Made by a program: the position numbers and the translations under genes | Origin: SZUA-309 sp965233675 | GTDB taxonomy: Bacteria; Pseudomonadota; Gammaproteobacteria; Pseudomonadales; Azotimanducaceae | Length of the DNA stretch: 64,000 nucleotides | NCBI GenBank assembly: GCA_965233675.1 | Contig: OZ247498.1 | Location: 3,782,001 to 3,846,000 of the forward strand | Direction of reading: 5' to 3' | Shown here: positions 25,150 through 32,699 of the stretch, piece after piece | How positions within the stretch are numbered: position 1 is the first letter of the stretch | How the letters are laid out: the number at the start of each line of letters is the position of its first letter | Notes under the pieces: generated by a model | Seen by the model: the letters and a program-made list of their open reading frames with translations, nothing else | Databases searched by the model: none | What the model was told of the DNA's origin: nothing

Positions 25150-25217
25150 GTAACCGCACGGATAACGGCTACAGCCACGGGACAGCGATCGGGTCAGGTA
25201 ACCGTACAGATAACCGG
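25150..25217 (+). repeat. pair of imperfect ~19-bp direct repeats upstream of the L,D-transpeptidase gene
   Basis: GTAACCGCACGGATAACGG at 25150-25168 recurs as GTAACCGTACAGATAACCGG at 25198-25217, 48 bases apart, in the 199-base gap before the L,D-transpeptidase gene. The spacing and similarity suggest regulator half-sites, or simply a decayed duplication. No clear promoter boxes were seen near it. Confidence 0.35.
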
Positions 25218-25247
25218 ACAGACGGAACCCTCCGCGAATCGAATACG

Positions 25248-25781
25248 ATGAAGTCACTCTGCAGACATCTCCACAACACCCTTCAGCGGCGTCTGCCTCA
25301 CCTGCTCACCTTAGTCGGCGTCTGCCTCTGGCCCGGACTGACCCTGGCCGAAGTGGAGAAAGCGGGCCGAATTCTGGTCGATAAATCCGAGCGCACACTC
25401 GTGCTCTTTGCCGACGGGCGCCCGATCCGGAGCTATCCGGTTTCACTGGGTCTGAATCCGGTTGGCCACAAACGCTATGAAGGTGACAAGCGCACGCCGG
25501 AAGGCATCTATCTCATCGACGGCAAGAACCCCAACAGCGCCTTCCACCTGTCACTGCATATCTCCTACCCGAATGAGCGGGACGTGCGGGTCGCCCGCGA
25601 ACGGGGCTGGGACCCGGGCGGACAGATCGTGATTCACGGCCTGCCCACGGGCCTGATGAAGACCGCGTCGAACAAATACGACTACGATTGGACCGATGGC
25701 TGCATCGCGGTGAGCAACCGGGCCATCGAGGAGATCTGGCAGCTCGTCGATGAGGGAACCCTGATCGAGATCACACCCTGA
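25248..25781 (+). CDS. L,D-transpeptidase family protein (YkuD domain), exported
   Basis: A 177-residue periplasmic protein. Its N-terminus has basic residues then a hydrophobic stretch (about 17-33, LPHLLTLVGVCLWPGLTLA) that fits a signal peptide. The YkuD domain follows: RILVDKSERTLVLF, GDKRTPEGIYLI, the conserved histidine H130 in IVIHGLP and the active-site motif TDGCIAVSN with C152. YkuD enzymes form or break meso-DAP cross-links or attach lipoproteins to peptidoglycan. This short single-domain form resembles YafK/ErfK-like proteins, and which reaction it performs is not clear from sequence. It stands alone after a 199-base gap and is followed by the GDT1 gene. Confidence 0.87.
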   Translation: MKSLCRHLHNTLQRRLPHLLTLVGVCLWPGLTLAEVEKAGRILVDKSERTLVLFADGRPIRSYPVSLGLNPVGHKRYEGDKRTPEGIYLIDGKNPNSAFHLSLHISYPNERDVRVARERGWDPGGQIVIHGLPTGLMKTASNKYDYDWTDGCIAVSNRAIEEIWQLVDEGTLIEITP

Positions 25782-25834
25782 CGCGCAGCCCCGCTGCCTG
25801 AAGAGGCTTCATTGAACGGAGAGGGGATCACGCC

Positions 25835-26110
25835 ATGGACTGGAAAGTCTTTCTGACCATTTTCGGCACGGTTTTTCTGGCCGAGCTCGGCGACAAAACA
25901 CAGCTCGCCACGGTGCTGTTCGCCACTCGAGAATCCCTGCACCCGGTCATGGTATTCGTGGCCGCTTCTGCCGCCCTGCTCGCGACCACCGCCGTGGGCG
26001 TCGCCGCCGGCAGCTTCATCGCTGACCAGGTCGACACCCGGGTGCTGGCCTACATCGCCGGCGCCGGTTTCATGATCATCGGCGCCTGGACGATCTGGCA
26101 GGCGAGCTGA
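25835..26110 (+). CDS. half-length TMEM165/GDT1 family (UPF0016) cation transporter
   Basis: A 91-residue membrane protein with one copy of the GDT1 repeat. It has three hydrophobic segments (about 5-28, 36-58 and 70-90), and the first carries the signature E-L-G-D-K-T at 17-22. Typical GDT1/MneA-like proteins have two such repeats in roughly 190-220 residues and move Mn2+ or Ca2+ in exchange for protons. A single-repeat version would need to dimerise. The ATG at 25835 fits the start of the first helix, with GGAGAGG about 15 bases upstream. It is convergent with the M81 peptidase gene, 12 bases apart. Confidence 0.85.
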   Translation: MDWKVFLTIFGTVFLAELGDKTQLATVLFATRESLHPVMVFVAASAALLATTAVGVAAGSFIADQVDTRVLAYIAGAGFMIIGAWTIWQAS

Positions 26111-26122
26111 CGGGGCCGACCG

Positions 26123-27631
26123 CTAGAGCCCCTCTCGGGTATTCACCCCGTCCAGGGGGAAAATCGGCCGCCGGACGTGCTCGAAGGTGACCTCCGAATA
26201 ATCGGACGTGCACACGCCGCGCCCGGCGCACTCCACCACGTGGGCCACCAGCGGCATGAACCCGACCCGGCAGTGAATGCGCGATTTCAGCATGAGATAG
26301 CGTCGCTCTGTGGGCTCGATGCCAAGACTCCGGAAGCAGCCGGGGTCGAACGGCTCGATGTGCCTGGAGATCACGACGATATCCACGCCCGCCACACGGA
26401 GAACGGCCGTCGGGCCCATGTTCATGGTCAATCCCCGTGACATGGCGACCGTAGCCGGAAAGCGCCCTTCAGACAGCAACCGGACCCGGCCGGTTACCGT
26501 GAGAGGACGGCTCTGTTGCGTCAGTGCCGGCATGGGCAGTTTGCCGCCGAGAGTTACGGTCACCTCGGCGCCCACGCCTGCGGCTGCCATCTCCGCGACC
26601 GCCTGCGGATCGAAAATGCCGAATACGGCCACATCGTCCAGTTCCGCCGCCAGCACTTCGGCGAGCACCTCGGTGGTGTCCATGGTGCCGCCGGAAGCCG
26701 TGTTGTCGTAGTGATCGAGGAGCAGCACCGGACCATCCGTGTGCTCGTCCTCCGCCAACGTGCGGGCGCGCGCCAGAGACTCGGCCAGCGGTTCCACCTG
26801 ATAGACGAAAGCCTGCCGCTCGGACCAGGCCGCGTCGAGCAGTTCATCCCGGTACCGCTCGGCGAGCGCCGGATCATCGTCCGTCACCACCACCACAGAA
26901 AGTCCCGCATTGTGGATATCCGCATGAGGGAAGCCGGTAAAGAGACTGACCGACAGCGCGCCCCCATCCGCCTCCATCTCCCGGGCCCGGGCCTGCAGTG
27001 CGCGGTTGGGATGGTCGTCCGTTCCCTGACGCATCACATGGGGCAGCATGGGCGCATTCCCCCACGCCATGGTCGGCGTGCACTGTCCTGTCAACGCGGA
27101 CAGCGTCAGGCGGCCGGCCTTCAGCGCCGTTTCGTCCATATCGATGTGCGGGTAGGTGTGATAGCCGGACACCACCGTCGCCAGCCCCACCATGTCCGGA
27201 TACAGGTTCGCGTGCATATCCAGCGCCACGCCCACCGGAATGTCCGGCGCGACCGCGCGCAGCCGACGCAACAACTCCCCTTCACCGTCTTCGAAAGACC
27301 GGGTCACCATCGCGCCGTGCAGATCCAGCAGGATAGCATCCGGACCGTCCGCGAGAGCGGCAACGATGCGCTCGGCGATGTACTCGTAGGCATCATCTTC
27401 CACCGGGCCGGACGGCGGCGCGCCGGCAATGACGGGCACGATGACCTGGGCGCCGAACTCCGACGCCGCCTGCAGAAAACCGCCGGGGCAGCTCGCCGTA
27501 CCTGTGTAGGTACGAATGGCTTCTTCACCCGCCAACGGCGCCGGCCCGCCACCGGAAAACCGATCCAGGTCGGTGATCACCGGCGAAAAAGTGTTTGTCT
27601 CGTGACTCATGGTGGCAATGACGACGCGCAT
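26123..27631 (-). CDS. M81-family metallopeptidase, MlrC (microcystinase C)-like
   Basis: A 502-residue zinc metalloprotein related to MlrC, which cleaves linearised microcystin and other short peptides; the natural substrate here is unknown. It starts MRVVIATMSHETNTFSPV at ATG 27631 with AGGGAGAG about six bases upstream; the frame stays open 23 codons further but without a ribosome-binding site. Family blocks are LLDLHGAMV, GVALDMHANL, SGYHTYPHIDM (candidate metal ligands) and the C-terminal domain with LLLDHYDNTASGG. It is transcribed leftward from just upstream of the DUF3012 lipoprotein gene. Confidence 0.9.
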   Translation of the reverse strand: MRVVIATMSHETNTFSPVITDLDRFSGGGPAPLAGEEAIRTYTGTASCPGGFLQAASEFGAQVIVPVIAGAPPSGPVEDDAYEYIAERIVAALADGPDAILLDLHGAMVTRSFEDGEGELLRRLRAVAPDIPVGVALDMHANLYPDMVGLATVVSGYHTYPHIDMDETALKAGRLTLSALTGQCTPTMAWGNAPMLPHVMRQGTDDHPNRALQARAREMEADGGALSVSLFTGFPHADIHNAGLSVVVVTDDDPALAERYRDELLDAAWSERQAFVYQVEPLAESLARARTLAEDEHTDGPVLLLDHYDNTASGGTMDTTEVLAEVLAAELDDVAVFGIFDPQAVAEMAAAGVGAEVTVTLGGKLPMPALTQQSRPLTVTGRVRLLSEGRFPATVAMSRGLTMNMGPTAVLRVAGVDIVVISRHIEPFDPGCFRSLGIEPTERRYLMLKSRIHCRVGFMPLVAHVVECAGRGVCTSDYSEVTFEHVRRPIFPLDGVNTREGL

Positions 27632-27773
27632 GCGATGCTCTCCCTGGAATGCCCTTCGGTACCAGCCATGGTAAGCCGGTACCGCTGTGCTAGCATCCAT
27701 CGCGTTCGACCCGACGGCATCGCGCCGCTCGAGCCGGCCCCCTCTTCAGCGAACCGGAATCAGGAGCCCGACG

Positions 27774-27971
27774 ATGCCAAGCAGACAGCCACGCAACCGC
27801 GCTGCGCGATCACTCTTTACCCTCACCGTGCTGGTCGCACTTCTCGGGCTCGGCGGATGTGCTCCGGAAGTCGGCAGTAAGGCGTGGTGCGAAGCGATGA
27901 GCGAGAAGCCGAAGGGTGACTGGACGGCCAATGAAGCCATGGACTTCGCCGAGCATTGTCTGATCGACTGA
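27774..27971 (+). CDS. DUF3012 small lipoprotein
   Basis: A 65-residue protein with an Arg-rich N-terminus, a hydrophobic stretch and a lipobox LGLGGC, so it should be lipidated and anchored after signal peptidase II cleavage. The mature part (about 37 residues) has the DUF3012 pattern WCEAM...KPKGDW...AEHC, with two conserved cysteines and two tryptophans. CAGGAG lies seven bases before the ATG at 27774. The function of the family is unknown. It is the first of a rightward series of small genes. Confidence 0.78.
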   Translation: MPSRQPRNRAARSLFTLTVLVALLGLGGCAPEVGSKAWCEAMSEKPKGDWTANEAMDFAEHCLID

Positions 27972-28025
27972 TCCGGGTGCTTGAACTACCATTGATCGGA
28001 TCGCGGGTCGCGCAGAGACTGGGTC

Positions 28026-28415
28026 GTGATTTCCACCACCATCAGGTCCGACATGATCATCCATATCGGCAAGGATGATGTCAGCCTGCCTCAGATCACA
28101 GAGGCTATGCGGGCCTGGTATGGCAGTGAGGATTTCGATGCGGAACGCCCCGTGCTCTGGGATCTCAGAAACATCAACCTGGATACCTCCCAGGCGCAAT
28201 TGCCGGAAACCGATCTTTCCGACTGGTCCAGTCACAACCTGAGTCTCATCAACGCCCAGCGTACGGGGAAGAAGACCGCCTGGGTGTTCGGCAGTGCCCG
28301 GGTCGCGGAATTCGCCGTGGAAGTTCTGGGCGCCACGGACTGGCAGCACAAGGTGCGCATATTTCACAACGACATGGACGCGGCAGTCGCCTGGCTGAAG
28401 TCCACCATCAGATGA
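28026..28415 (+). CDS. STAS/SpoIIAA-like small protein (tentative)
   Basis: A 129-residue soluble protein. The middle segment RPVLWDLRNINLD, followed by helices and a terminal block KKTAWVFGSARVAEFAVEVL, resembles the STAS/SEC14 type of small bacterial proteins, but the match is judged by eye. It could start at GTG 28026 or at the ATG of codon 10 (28053), which begins MIIHIGKDD. Nine bases separate it from the VOC gene, so the two may be co-transcribed. No function is assigned. Confidence 0.6.
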   Translation: MISTTIRSDMIIHIGKDDVSLPQITEAMRAWYGSEDFDAERPVLWDLRNINLDTSQAQLPETDLSDWSSHNLSLINAQRTGKKTAWVFGSARVAEFAVEVLGATDWQHKVRIFHNDMDAAVAWLKSTIR

Positions 28416-28424
28416 GGTAACCGC

Positions 28425-28799
28425 ATGCCAACGCTCGGACGGATAGGCTACGTGAACATATTCATCAGCGATTTCGACCGGGCACTGGCGTTCTATGAAC
28501 AGACCCTCGGTCTGGCTGTGGTCACCCGTGATGAGTCCTTCGGATACGCCTCCTTTGATACCCGGGGCATCAGCTTCGCCTTTGCCCGTACCGACGATCC
28601 TGCGCTGACGGGAAGACACACGGGCATCGGCTGGGTAGTGGACGATCTGACCAGTGCATTCGAATCGCTGAGCGCTGCCGGCGTGGTGTTTGAAATGCCA
28701 CCGACCCGGCAACCCTGGGGCGGGTTCATGGCCATGTTCAAAGATCCGGACGGCAACGTCTTCTATCTCGATCAGGTGTCCGCCGGGGAACACGAATGA
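28425..28799 (+). CDS. VOC-family (glyoxalase/bleomycin resistance-like) protein
   Basis: A 124-residue protein with two beta-alpha-beta-beta-beta modules of the vicinal oxygen chelate fold: YVNIFISDFDRALAFYEQTLGL in the first and WGGFMAMFKDPDGNVFYLDQ in the second. Metal-ligand positions are only partly recognisable, with no His at the usual first position and E/D-rich ends. The enzyme activity therefore cannot be predicted. GAGGTAA precedes the ATG. The stop overlaps the next gene (ATGA), so the two are coupled. Confidence 0.83.
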   Translation: MPTLGRIGYVNIFISDFDRALAFYEQTLGLAVVTRDESFGYASFDTRGISFAFARTDDPALTGRHTGIGWVVDDLTSAFESLSAAGVVFEMPPTRQPWGGFMAMFKDPDGNVFYLDQVSAGEHE

Positions 28800-29272
28800 C
28801 GACAGAACAGCGCCGGTTCGTACCAGAGGACTTTGCCGTTCCGGCTGCCCTCGTCCACGCCGACTTCCGTCTGCGCATGCTCGCCGCTTCCGACACCCAG
28901 GCCGACTACGAGGCCGTCATGGCTTCCCAGGCGCGGCTGCGGGCCGGATCCCCCCACGGCTGGCCGCGCGTCGGGTTCACCCTGGAAGAGAATCGTGCGG
29001 ATCTGATTCGACACGAACAGGAATTCCATGACCGGGTTGCATTCGCCTACACCATGGTGAGCCCGGATGACTCGACCGTGCTCGGCTGCGTATACATCAA
29101 TCCGACGGATCCGGAAGACGAGCACGACGCCCAGGTCTACATGTGGGTGCGCGACGAGTACCACCCTGCGCTCACCGACGCTCTGTTCGAAGCAGTGCAT
29201 GCCTGGTTGCGCCAGGACTGGCCATTCCAGTCCGTGCGCTACATCAGGACGGCGTACTACGAAAACCGCTGA
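28796..29272 (+). CDS. GNAT-like N-acetyltransferase family protein
   Basis: A 158-residue protein that reads like a GNAT fold without a strongly canonical acetyl-CoA loop. FRLRMLAASDTQADYEAV opens the fold (first strand and helix), TVLGCVYINPTD occupies the position of strands 3-4, and VYMWVRDEYHPALTDALFEAV that of strand 4 and helix 3. The usual Q/RxxGxG/A loop is replaced by RDEYHPAL, so catalysis is uncertain. It is coupled to the VOC gene by ATGA and followed 11 bases later by the DUF1801 gene. The substrate is unknown. Confidence 0.6.
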   Translation: MTTEQRRFVPEDFAVPAALVHADFRLRMLAASDTQADYEAVMASQARLRAGSPHGWPRVGFTLEENRADLIRHEQEFHDRVAFAYTMVSPDDSTVLGCVYINPTDPEDEHDAQVYMWVRDEYHPALTDALFEAVHAWLRQDWPFQSVRYIRTAYYENR

Positions 29273-29283
29273 GGCGCAGATCA

Positions 29284-29706
29284 ATGACTGAACTGAAAAC
29301 CCGGCCGACCGATGCGGATGTGGATGCGTTTCTCGAAAGCGTCGCCGACGAGTGGCGTCGGGCCGATGCCCGGACCGTCTGCGAAATGATGCACAGGATC
29401 ACCCGCCGCGAGCCCACACTCTGGGGTTCATCCATCATCGGCTTCGGCACCTACTCGTATCAATACGCCAGCGGCAAAACCGGCGACTGGCCACTGACGG
29501 GGGTTTCCCCGAGAAAACAGGCATTGACCCTCTACGTTATGTCAGGCTTTACCGAGTACGACTCGCTGCTTGCCCGGCTCGGCCCGCACAGGACAGGCCG
29601 GTCCTGCCTGTACATCAGGAACCTCGCGAAGATGGATCAGAAAGTGCTCGCCCGGTTGATCAGAAAGTCAGTCGCGCATCTCAGAAAAACCTGGCCTACG
29701 CAGTGA
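29284..29706 (+). CDS. DUF1801 domain protein
   Basis: A 140-residue soluble protein with the DUF1801 pattern: an N-terminal helix pair (DVDAFLESVADEWRRADARTVCEMM), the core WGSSIIGFGTYSYQY, SPRKQALTLYV, and a C-terminal segment CLYIRNLAKMDQKVLARLI. The family is structurally YdhG-like and its function is unknown. The ATG at 29284 agrees with the family start; the frame is open upstream within the GNAT gene. It lies between the GNAT and tautomerase genes in the same direction. Confidence 0.8.
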   Translation: MTELKTRPTDADVDAFLESVADEWRRADARTVCEMMHRITRREPTLWGSSIIGFGTYSYQYASGKTGDWPLTGVSPRKQALTLYVMSGFTEYDSLLARLGPHRTGRSCLYIRNLAKMDQKVLARLIRKSVAHLRKTWPTQ

Positions 29707-29713
29707 GGCAACC

Positions 29714-30097
29714 ATGCCTATCGTGACCATAGAAACGCTCTCTGATTCGGACTACTCCGAGGACGACGCCATGCCGACTCCCAGACAACTGCAGTCGCTG
29801 GCTGATGCGCTTGGGGAACTGTTCGGATCCCAGCCGTCCGGCACCTGGGTGAAAGCCCGCCAGCAGCAGCGAGCCTACTACGCGGAAAACCGGATCGAAG
29901 TCAGCCCGGACCTGCGCCCGGTGATCGTGGAAGTGCTCAAGTCGGAACCGGACTCGGGTAAGAACCTGGCGATCGAAGCCGCCGCCGTCTGCGCAGTGGT
30001 CGCCCAGGTGCTTGGTCGGCGAACAGAGAACGTGCACGTGATCTATCAGCCGGATGCACGAGGCCGGGTCGCTTTCGGAGGACAGCTTGTCCGCTGA
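29714..30097 (+). CDS. tautomerase-superfamily-like protein
   Basis: A 127-residue protein beginning M-P-I-V-T-I-E, which after methionine removal leaves the N-terminal proline used as catalytic base in 4-oxalocrotonate tautomerases. The rest contains a second strand-helix pattern (RIEVSPDLRPVIVEVLKSE...LAIEAAAVCAVVAQVLG) and ENVHVIYQPDARGRVAFGG, which fits a fused-dimer-sized tautomerase fold. GAGG lies about six bases before the ATG. The gene overlaps the following hypothetical gene by 11 bases. The substrate is unknown. Confidence 0.65.
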   Translation: MPIVTIETLSDSDYSEDDAMPTPRQLQSLADALGELFGSQPSGTWVKARQQQRAYYAENRIEVSPDLRPVIVEVLKSEPDSGKNLAIEAAAVCAVVAQVLGRRTENVHVIYQPDARGRVAFGGQLVR

Positions 30098-30503
30098 GAT
30101 CGGACAACGCATACCGGAGTCGCTGAGCCGTCTGATCGACCAGCACCCTGCGGCGATTCGCAGTGTGTGTTTCAGCGAGGAAGCCATTGACATGGCGACG
30201 CCTGACTTGGCGCATCTCGAGATCGAAACCAAACACGGCCAGGTGACCCTGATCGACCACCGTACCGGTGAGGCCTACGCAAACCCGCCTGTGCCACCGG
30301 GGGCGGCGATTCGGAATCGCCAGCAGCGGGATCTTTCCGATCAGTTGCCCGGCGCCTTTGCAGACCGGCCGAGGTTCTCCAGTATCGAACCTCTGCAACA
30401 GGATGGCAGGCACAGCGGCTGGCACTTCGAACTCGATACCGGCGCCGCCTTTACCTTGACCCTGGATGAACGCCTGCCGATAGTAGCCACCCGTTCCTCA
30501 TAG
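30087..30503 (+). CDS. hypothetical protein, TTG start
   Basis: A 138-residue protein I do not recognise. It is hydrophilic, has no signal peptide or membrane segment, and contains LEIETKHGQVTLIDHRTGEAY and a beta-rich C-terminal part (GWHFELDTGAAFTLTLDERLPIV). The TTG at 30087 is favoured because GGAG lies six bases upstream and the start overlaps the tautomerase stop by 11 bases; an ATG at 30054 exists in frame but lies deeper in the tautomerase gene. Confidence 0.55.
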   Translation: MSAEIGQRIPESLSRLIDQHPAAIRSVCFSEEAIDMATPDLAHLEIETKHGQVTLIDHRTGEAYANPPVPPGAAIRNRQQRDLSDQLPGAFADRPRFSSIEPLQQDGRHSGWHFELDTGAAFTLTLDERLPIVATRSS

Positions 30504-30525
30504 TTGCTGATTCGAGGCGCTTACC

Positions 30526-31176
30526 ATGATTCGCCACATTGTCCGTGTTGTTGCCCCTGTCGTTGTCCCTGTCGTTCTGTTCTGCCTGTCCTGCGGCGCA
30601 GCCATCAGTGTCGCAGCCTCCAGTGTCGCAGCAAGCGCGGAGGCCTCACCGCCGATTCCGGTCCCGTTGCCGACTGAGCATTTCCGCGAGGTGCTGGTCC
30701 AGGCGGGAGACAACCTCTTCATCGCCGGCCAGCCCACCGAGGCCGGTCTCGCGGAGATGGCCGACAAAGGCGTGGTCACCGTGGTGAATCTGCGCACGGA
30801 CAGGGAGATGGACAATCGCGATGTGGTGCCTTTCGATGAGGCCGCCGCGGTACGCGCGCTGGGACTCGACTATGTGCATATTCCGTCCGGCGGGCCGGAT
30901 ACCCCTTACGAACCCGACATGGTGGCGGAATTTGCCGCGGCCATGGACGCCGCCGACGGCAAGGTGCTCCTCCATTGCACGGTGGCATGGCGAGCCAGTC
31001 ATCTCTACGTGAGCTATCTCCATCGCTATCGTGGTCTGACGCTCGACGAAGCCATCCGGCACGGCCAGGCGATCAACTTCGGCACGCTTCCTCTGGAGGG
31101 TTTCCTCGGTACGCCGCTGACGATTCGAACCGACGCTCAATCCAACACCCAAACCGGGAAGCAGACCGACAAATGA
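30526..31176 (+). CDS. exported phosphatase-like protein (BLH/DSP-type, CX4R)
   Basis: A 216-residue protein with a hydrophobic N-terminal segment (about 5-30) likely to be a signal peptide. The body resembles the small tyrosine-phosphatase-like family linked to beta-lactamase-like hydrolases (DUF442): NLFIAGQPTEAGLAEMADKGVVTVVNLRTDRE, then HIPSGGPDTPY and the P-loop HCTVAWRASH at H150, C151 and R156. The loop is C-X4-R rather than the C-X5-R of classical tyrosine phosphatases, as in that family. The Ser/Thr/Gln-rich C-terminus is probably disordered. The substrate is unknown. Confidence 0.72.
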   Translation: MIRHIVRVVAPVVVPVVLFCLSCGAAISVAASSVAASAEASPPIPVPLPTEHFREVLVQAGDNLFIAGQPTEAGLAEMADKGVVTVVNLRTDREMDNRDVVPFDEAAAVRALGLDYVHIPSGGPDTPYEPDMVAEFAAAMDAADGKVLLHCTVAWRASHLYVSYLHRYRGLTLDEAIRHGQAINFGTLPLEGFLGTPLTIRTDAQSNTQTGKQTDK

Positions 31177-31192
31177 ACAGCCTGGCAACACC

Positions 31193-31708
31193 GTGACCAT
31201 GATCTTCGAAGACGCAACAGTTGCCGACTACCCGGCCATCCTCGAATTGAATCAGGCCGCCATTCCCGAAGTGAGCGCCCTGGATGAAGCCGGGCTCGCC
31301 GCTCTGCACGACCATGCCGTGAGCCTGACGGTTGCGCGTTCGGATGATGAAGTGGCCGGATTCATGCTGATCCTGAAGGAAGGCGCCGACTACGGCAGTC
31401 TCAACTATCAGTACTTCGCCCGTCGCTACGATGCCTTTCATTACGTTGATCGCATCGTTGTGGGCGAACGCTTCCGCCGCCAGGGCGTGGGCGCAGGCCT
31501 GTACGATGTCCTGTTCACCCTGGCCGGTGATGCACCCAGAATCACCTGCGAGGTCAATGTGCGTCCGCCCAACCCAGGCTCTCTGCAATTTCATCGCAGA
31601 CTCGGTTTCGTCATCCTGGATGAGCAGGACACCGACGGCGGCGAAAAGCGTGTGGCCCTGATGGTCCGGGAGGCCGATGGATCAGCTGACGTACCCGGGC
31701 GATCATGA
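31193..31708 (+). CDS. GNAT-family N-acetyltransferase
   Basis: A 171-residue acetyltransferase. It shows IFEDATVADYPAILELNQAAIPEVSAL, a central VAGFMLILKEGADY strand pair, and the acetyl-CoA pyrophosphate loop RIVVGERFRRQGVGAGLYD (R-x-x-G-x-G pattern). The end, CEVNVRPPNPGSLQFHRRLGFV, is typical of GNATs. The start may be GTG 31193 or the ATG two codons later. The stop overlaps the ybaK start (ATGA), so the pair is coupled. The substrate is unknown. Confidence 0.85.
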   Translation: MTMIFEDATVADYPAILELNQAAIPEVSALDEAGLAALHDHAVSLTVARSDDEVAGFMLILKEGADYGSLNYQYFARRYDAFHYVDRIVVGERFRRQGVGAGLYDVLFTLAGDAPRITCEVNVRPPNPGSLQFHRRLGFVILDEQDTDGGEKRVALMVREADGSADVPGRS

Positions 31709-32175
31709 CACCCGCCGTCAAAGCACTCGACGAGCGGGGCCTGCCATACCGGCTGCTTGACTACGACCAGAGTGCTGCCGGAGAGAAGGACATCGGACTG
31801 GCCGCCGCCGCGGCGATGAAGCTGCCGGTGGAGACCGTCTTCAAGACGCTGGTTGCTCAGTTGGCAGATGGTGAGCTCGTGGTGGCCATCATTCCGGTGG
31901 CTGACAAGCTGAATCTCAAGCAGCTCGCCAGAGCCTGCGGCGCCAAGTCCGCCGCGCTGGCACAAACACGGACCGCGGAGCGGGCGACCGGCTACGTCAC
32001 CGGGGGTATCTCACCCCTGGGTCAGAAACGCAGGCACAGGACGTTCCTTGCAGATGAGGCCCGCGGCCTGGATCTGATTTACGTGAGCGCCGGAAAAAGA
32101 GGGCTGGAGCTGGAACTGGCGCCCGAAGTTCTCATCGAAGCGGCACAAGCGCACCTATGCCCGCTTGTCGCTTAG
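31705..32175 (+). CDS. ybaK: Cys-tRNA(Pro) deacylase YbaK
   Basis: A 156-residue trans-editing factor that hydrolyses Cys-tRNA(Pro) made in error by prolyl-tRNA synthetase. It opens TPAVKALDERGLPYRLLDYD. Family marks include VFKTLVAQL with the lysine used in the active site, LNLKQLARACGAKSAALA, and GYVTGGISPLGQKRR near the C-terminal half. The length matches E. coli YbaK (159). It is coupled to the upstream GNAT by ATGA and convergent with the RRM gene, 10 bases apart. Confidence 0.92.
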   Translation: MTPAVKALDERGLPYRLLDYDQSAAGEKDIGLAAAAAMKLPVETVFKTLVAQLADGELVVAIIPVADKLNLKQLARACGAKSAALAQTRTAERATGYVTGGISPLGQKRRHRTFLADEARGLDLIYVSAGKRGLELELAPEVLIEAAQAHLCPLVA

Positions 32176-32185
32176 CGCGGCAAAC

Positions 32186-32434
32186 CTAGCGGCGCTTGTC
32201 GATCGCTTCGTTGACGCGCAGCTGGCGGCCACCGAAGTCGCTGCCGTTGAGTTCCTCAATCGCCTTATCCGCCGCATCGTTGTCGAGCTCGACAAAGCCG
32301 AAGCCGCGAGAACGGCCGGTTTCCCGATCGGAAATCACACGGGCGGAATGAACGGTACCCATGGCTGAGAAGAGGGCTTCGAGCTCCCCGTCGTCAACGC
32401 TCCAGGCGAGATTGCCCACATACAGTTTTTTCAT
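32186..32434 (-). CDS. RNA-recognition-motif (RRM) protein
   Basis: An 82-residue protein consisting of one RRM. RNP-2 is KLYVGNL (3-9) and RNP-1 is RGFGFVEL (about 43-50), with the usual beta-alpha-beta spacing and a basic C-terminal tail (DKRR). Such single-RRM proteins are common in gammaproteobacteria and cyanobacteria and bind RNA, often under cold stress. No strong ribosome-binding site was seen before the ATG. The 205 bases upstream, to the peroxiredoxin, hold no other gene that I can support. Confidence 0.92.
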   Translation of the reverse strand: MKKLYVGNLAWSVDDGELEALFSAMGTVHSARVISDRETGRSRGFGFVELDNDAADKAIEELNGSDFGGRQLRVNEAIDKRR

Positions 32435-32639
32435 AGAGTCAGTTCAGTAGAGTCCTGTCGGTAGAATCAGCGCACTCCAGGGAGGGCACTTCGAGACCAG
32501 CCGCCGGCACCCCCTGGGGCATGCTGGCAGGCCGACCCGGCAATTCTGCTGCCATATTGTTGCGATATTAAGACGTCCAGACAAGCGTATGATTCATCGA
32601 TGACGATCGCACCGAAACACCAACCAGGGATAAGACGCC

Positions 32640-32699
32640 ATGCTCAGTAAAGGCGACTAGGCCCCCGCCTTCGAAGGCACTGATCAGTTCGGTAACAGC
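32640..32699 (+). other. original 5' end of the peroxiredoxin frame, cut by an in-frame TAG
   Basis: From ATG 32640 the codons read MLSKGD, then TAG at 32658-32660, then APAFEGTDQFGNS, and continue in the same frame into the peroxiredoxin. This matches the family N-terminus GDxAPxF, with the amber codon at the variable x position; AAG, CAG or GAG would become TAG by one change. AGGGA about ten bases before the ATG supports it as the original start. Confidence 0.7.

Noticed and set aside
27304..27552. Small frames inside the M81 gene and similar GC-rich fragments throughout
   Set aside because: Shadows of real genes in other frames with Arg/Pro/Ser-biased composition.
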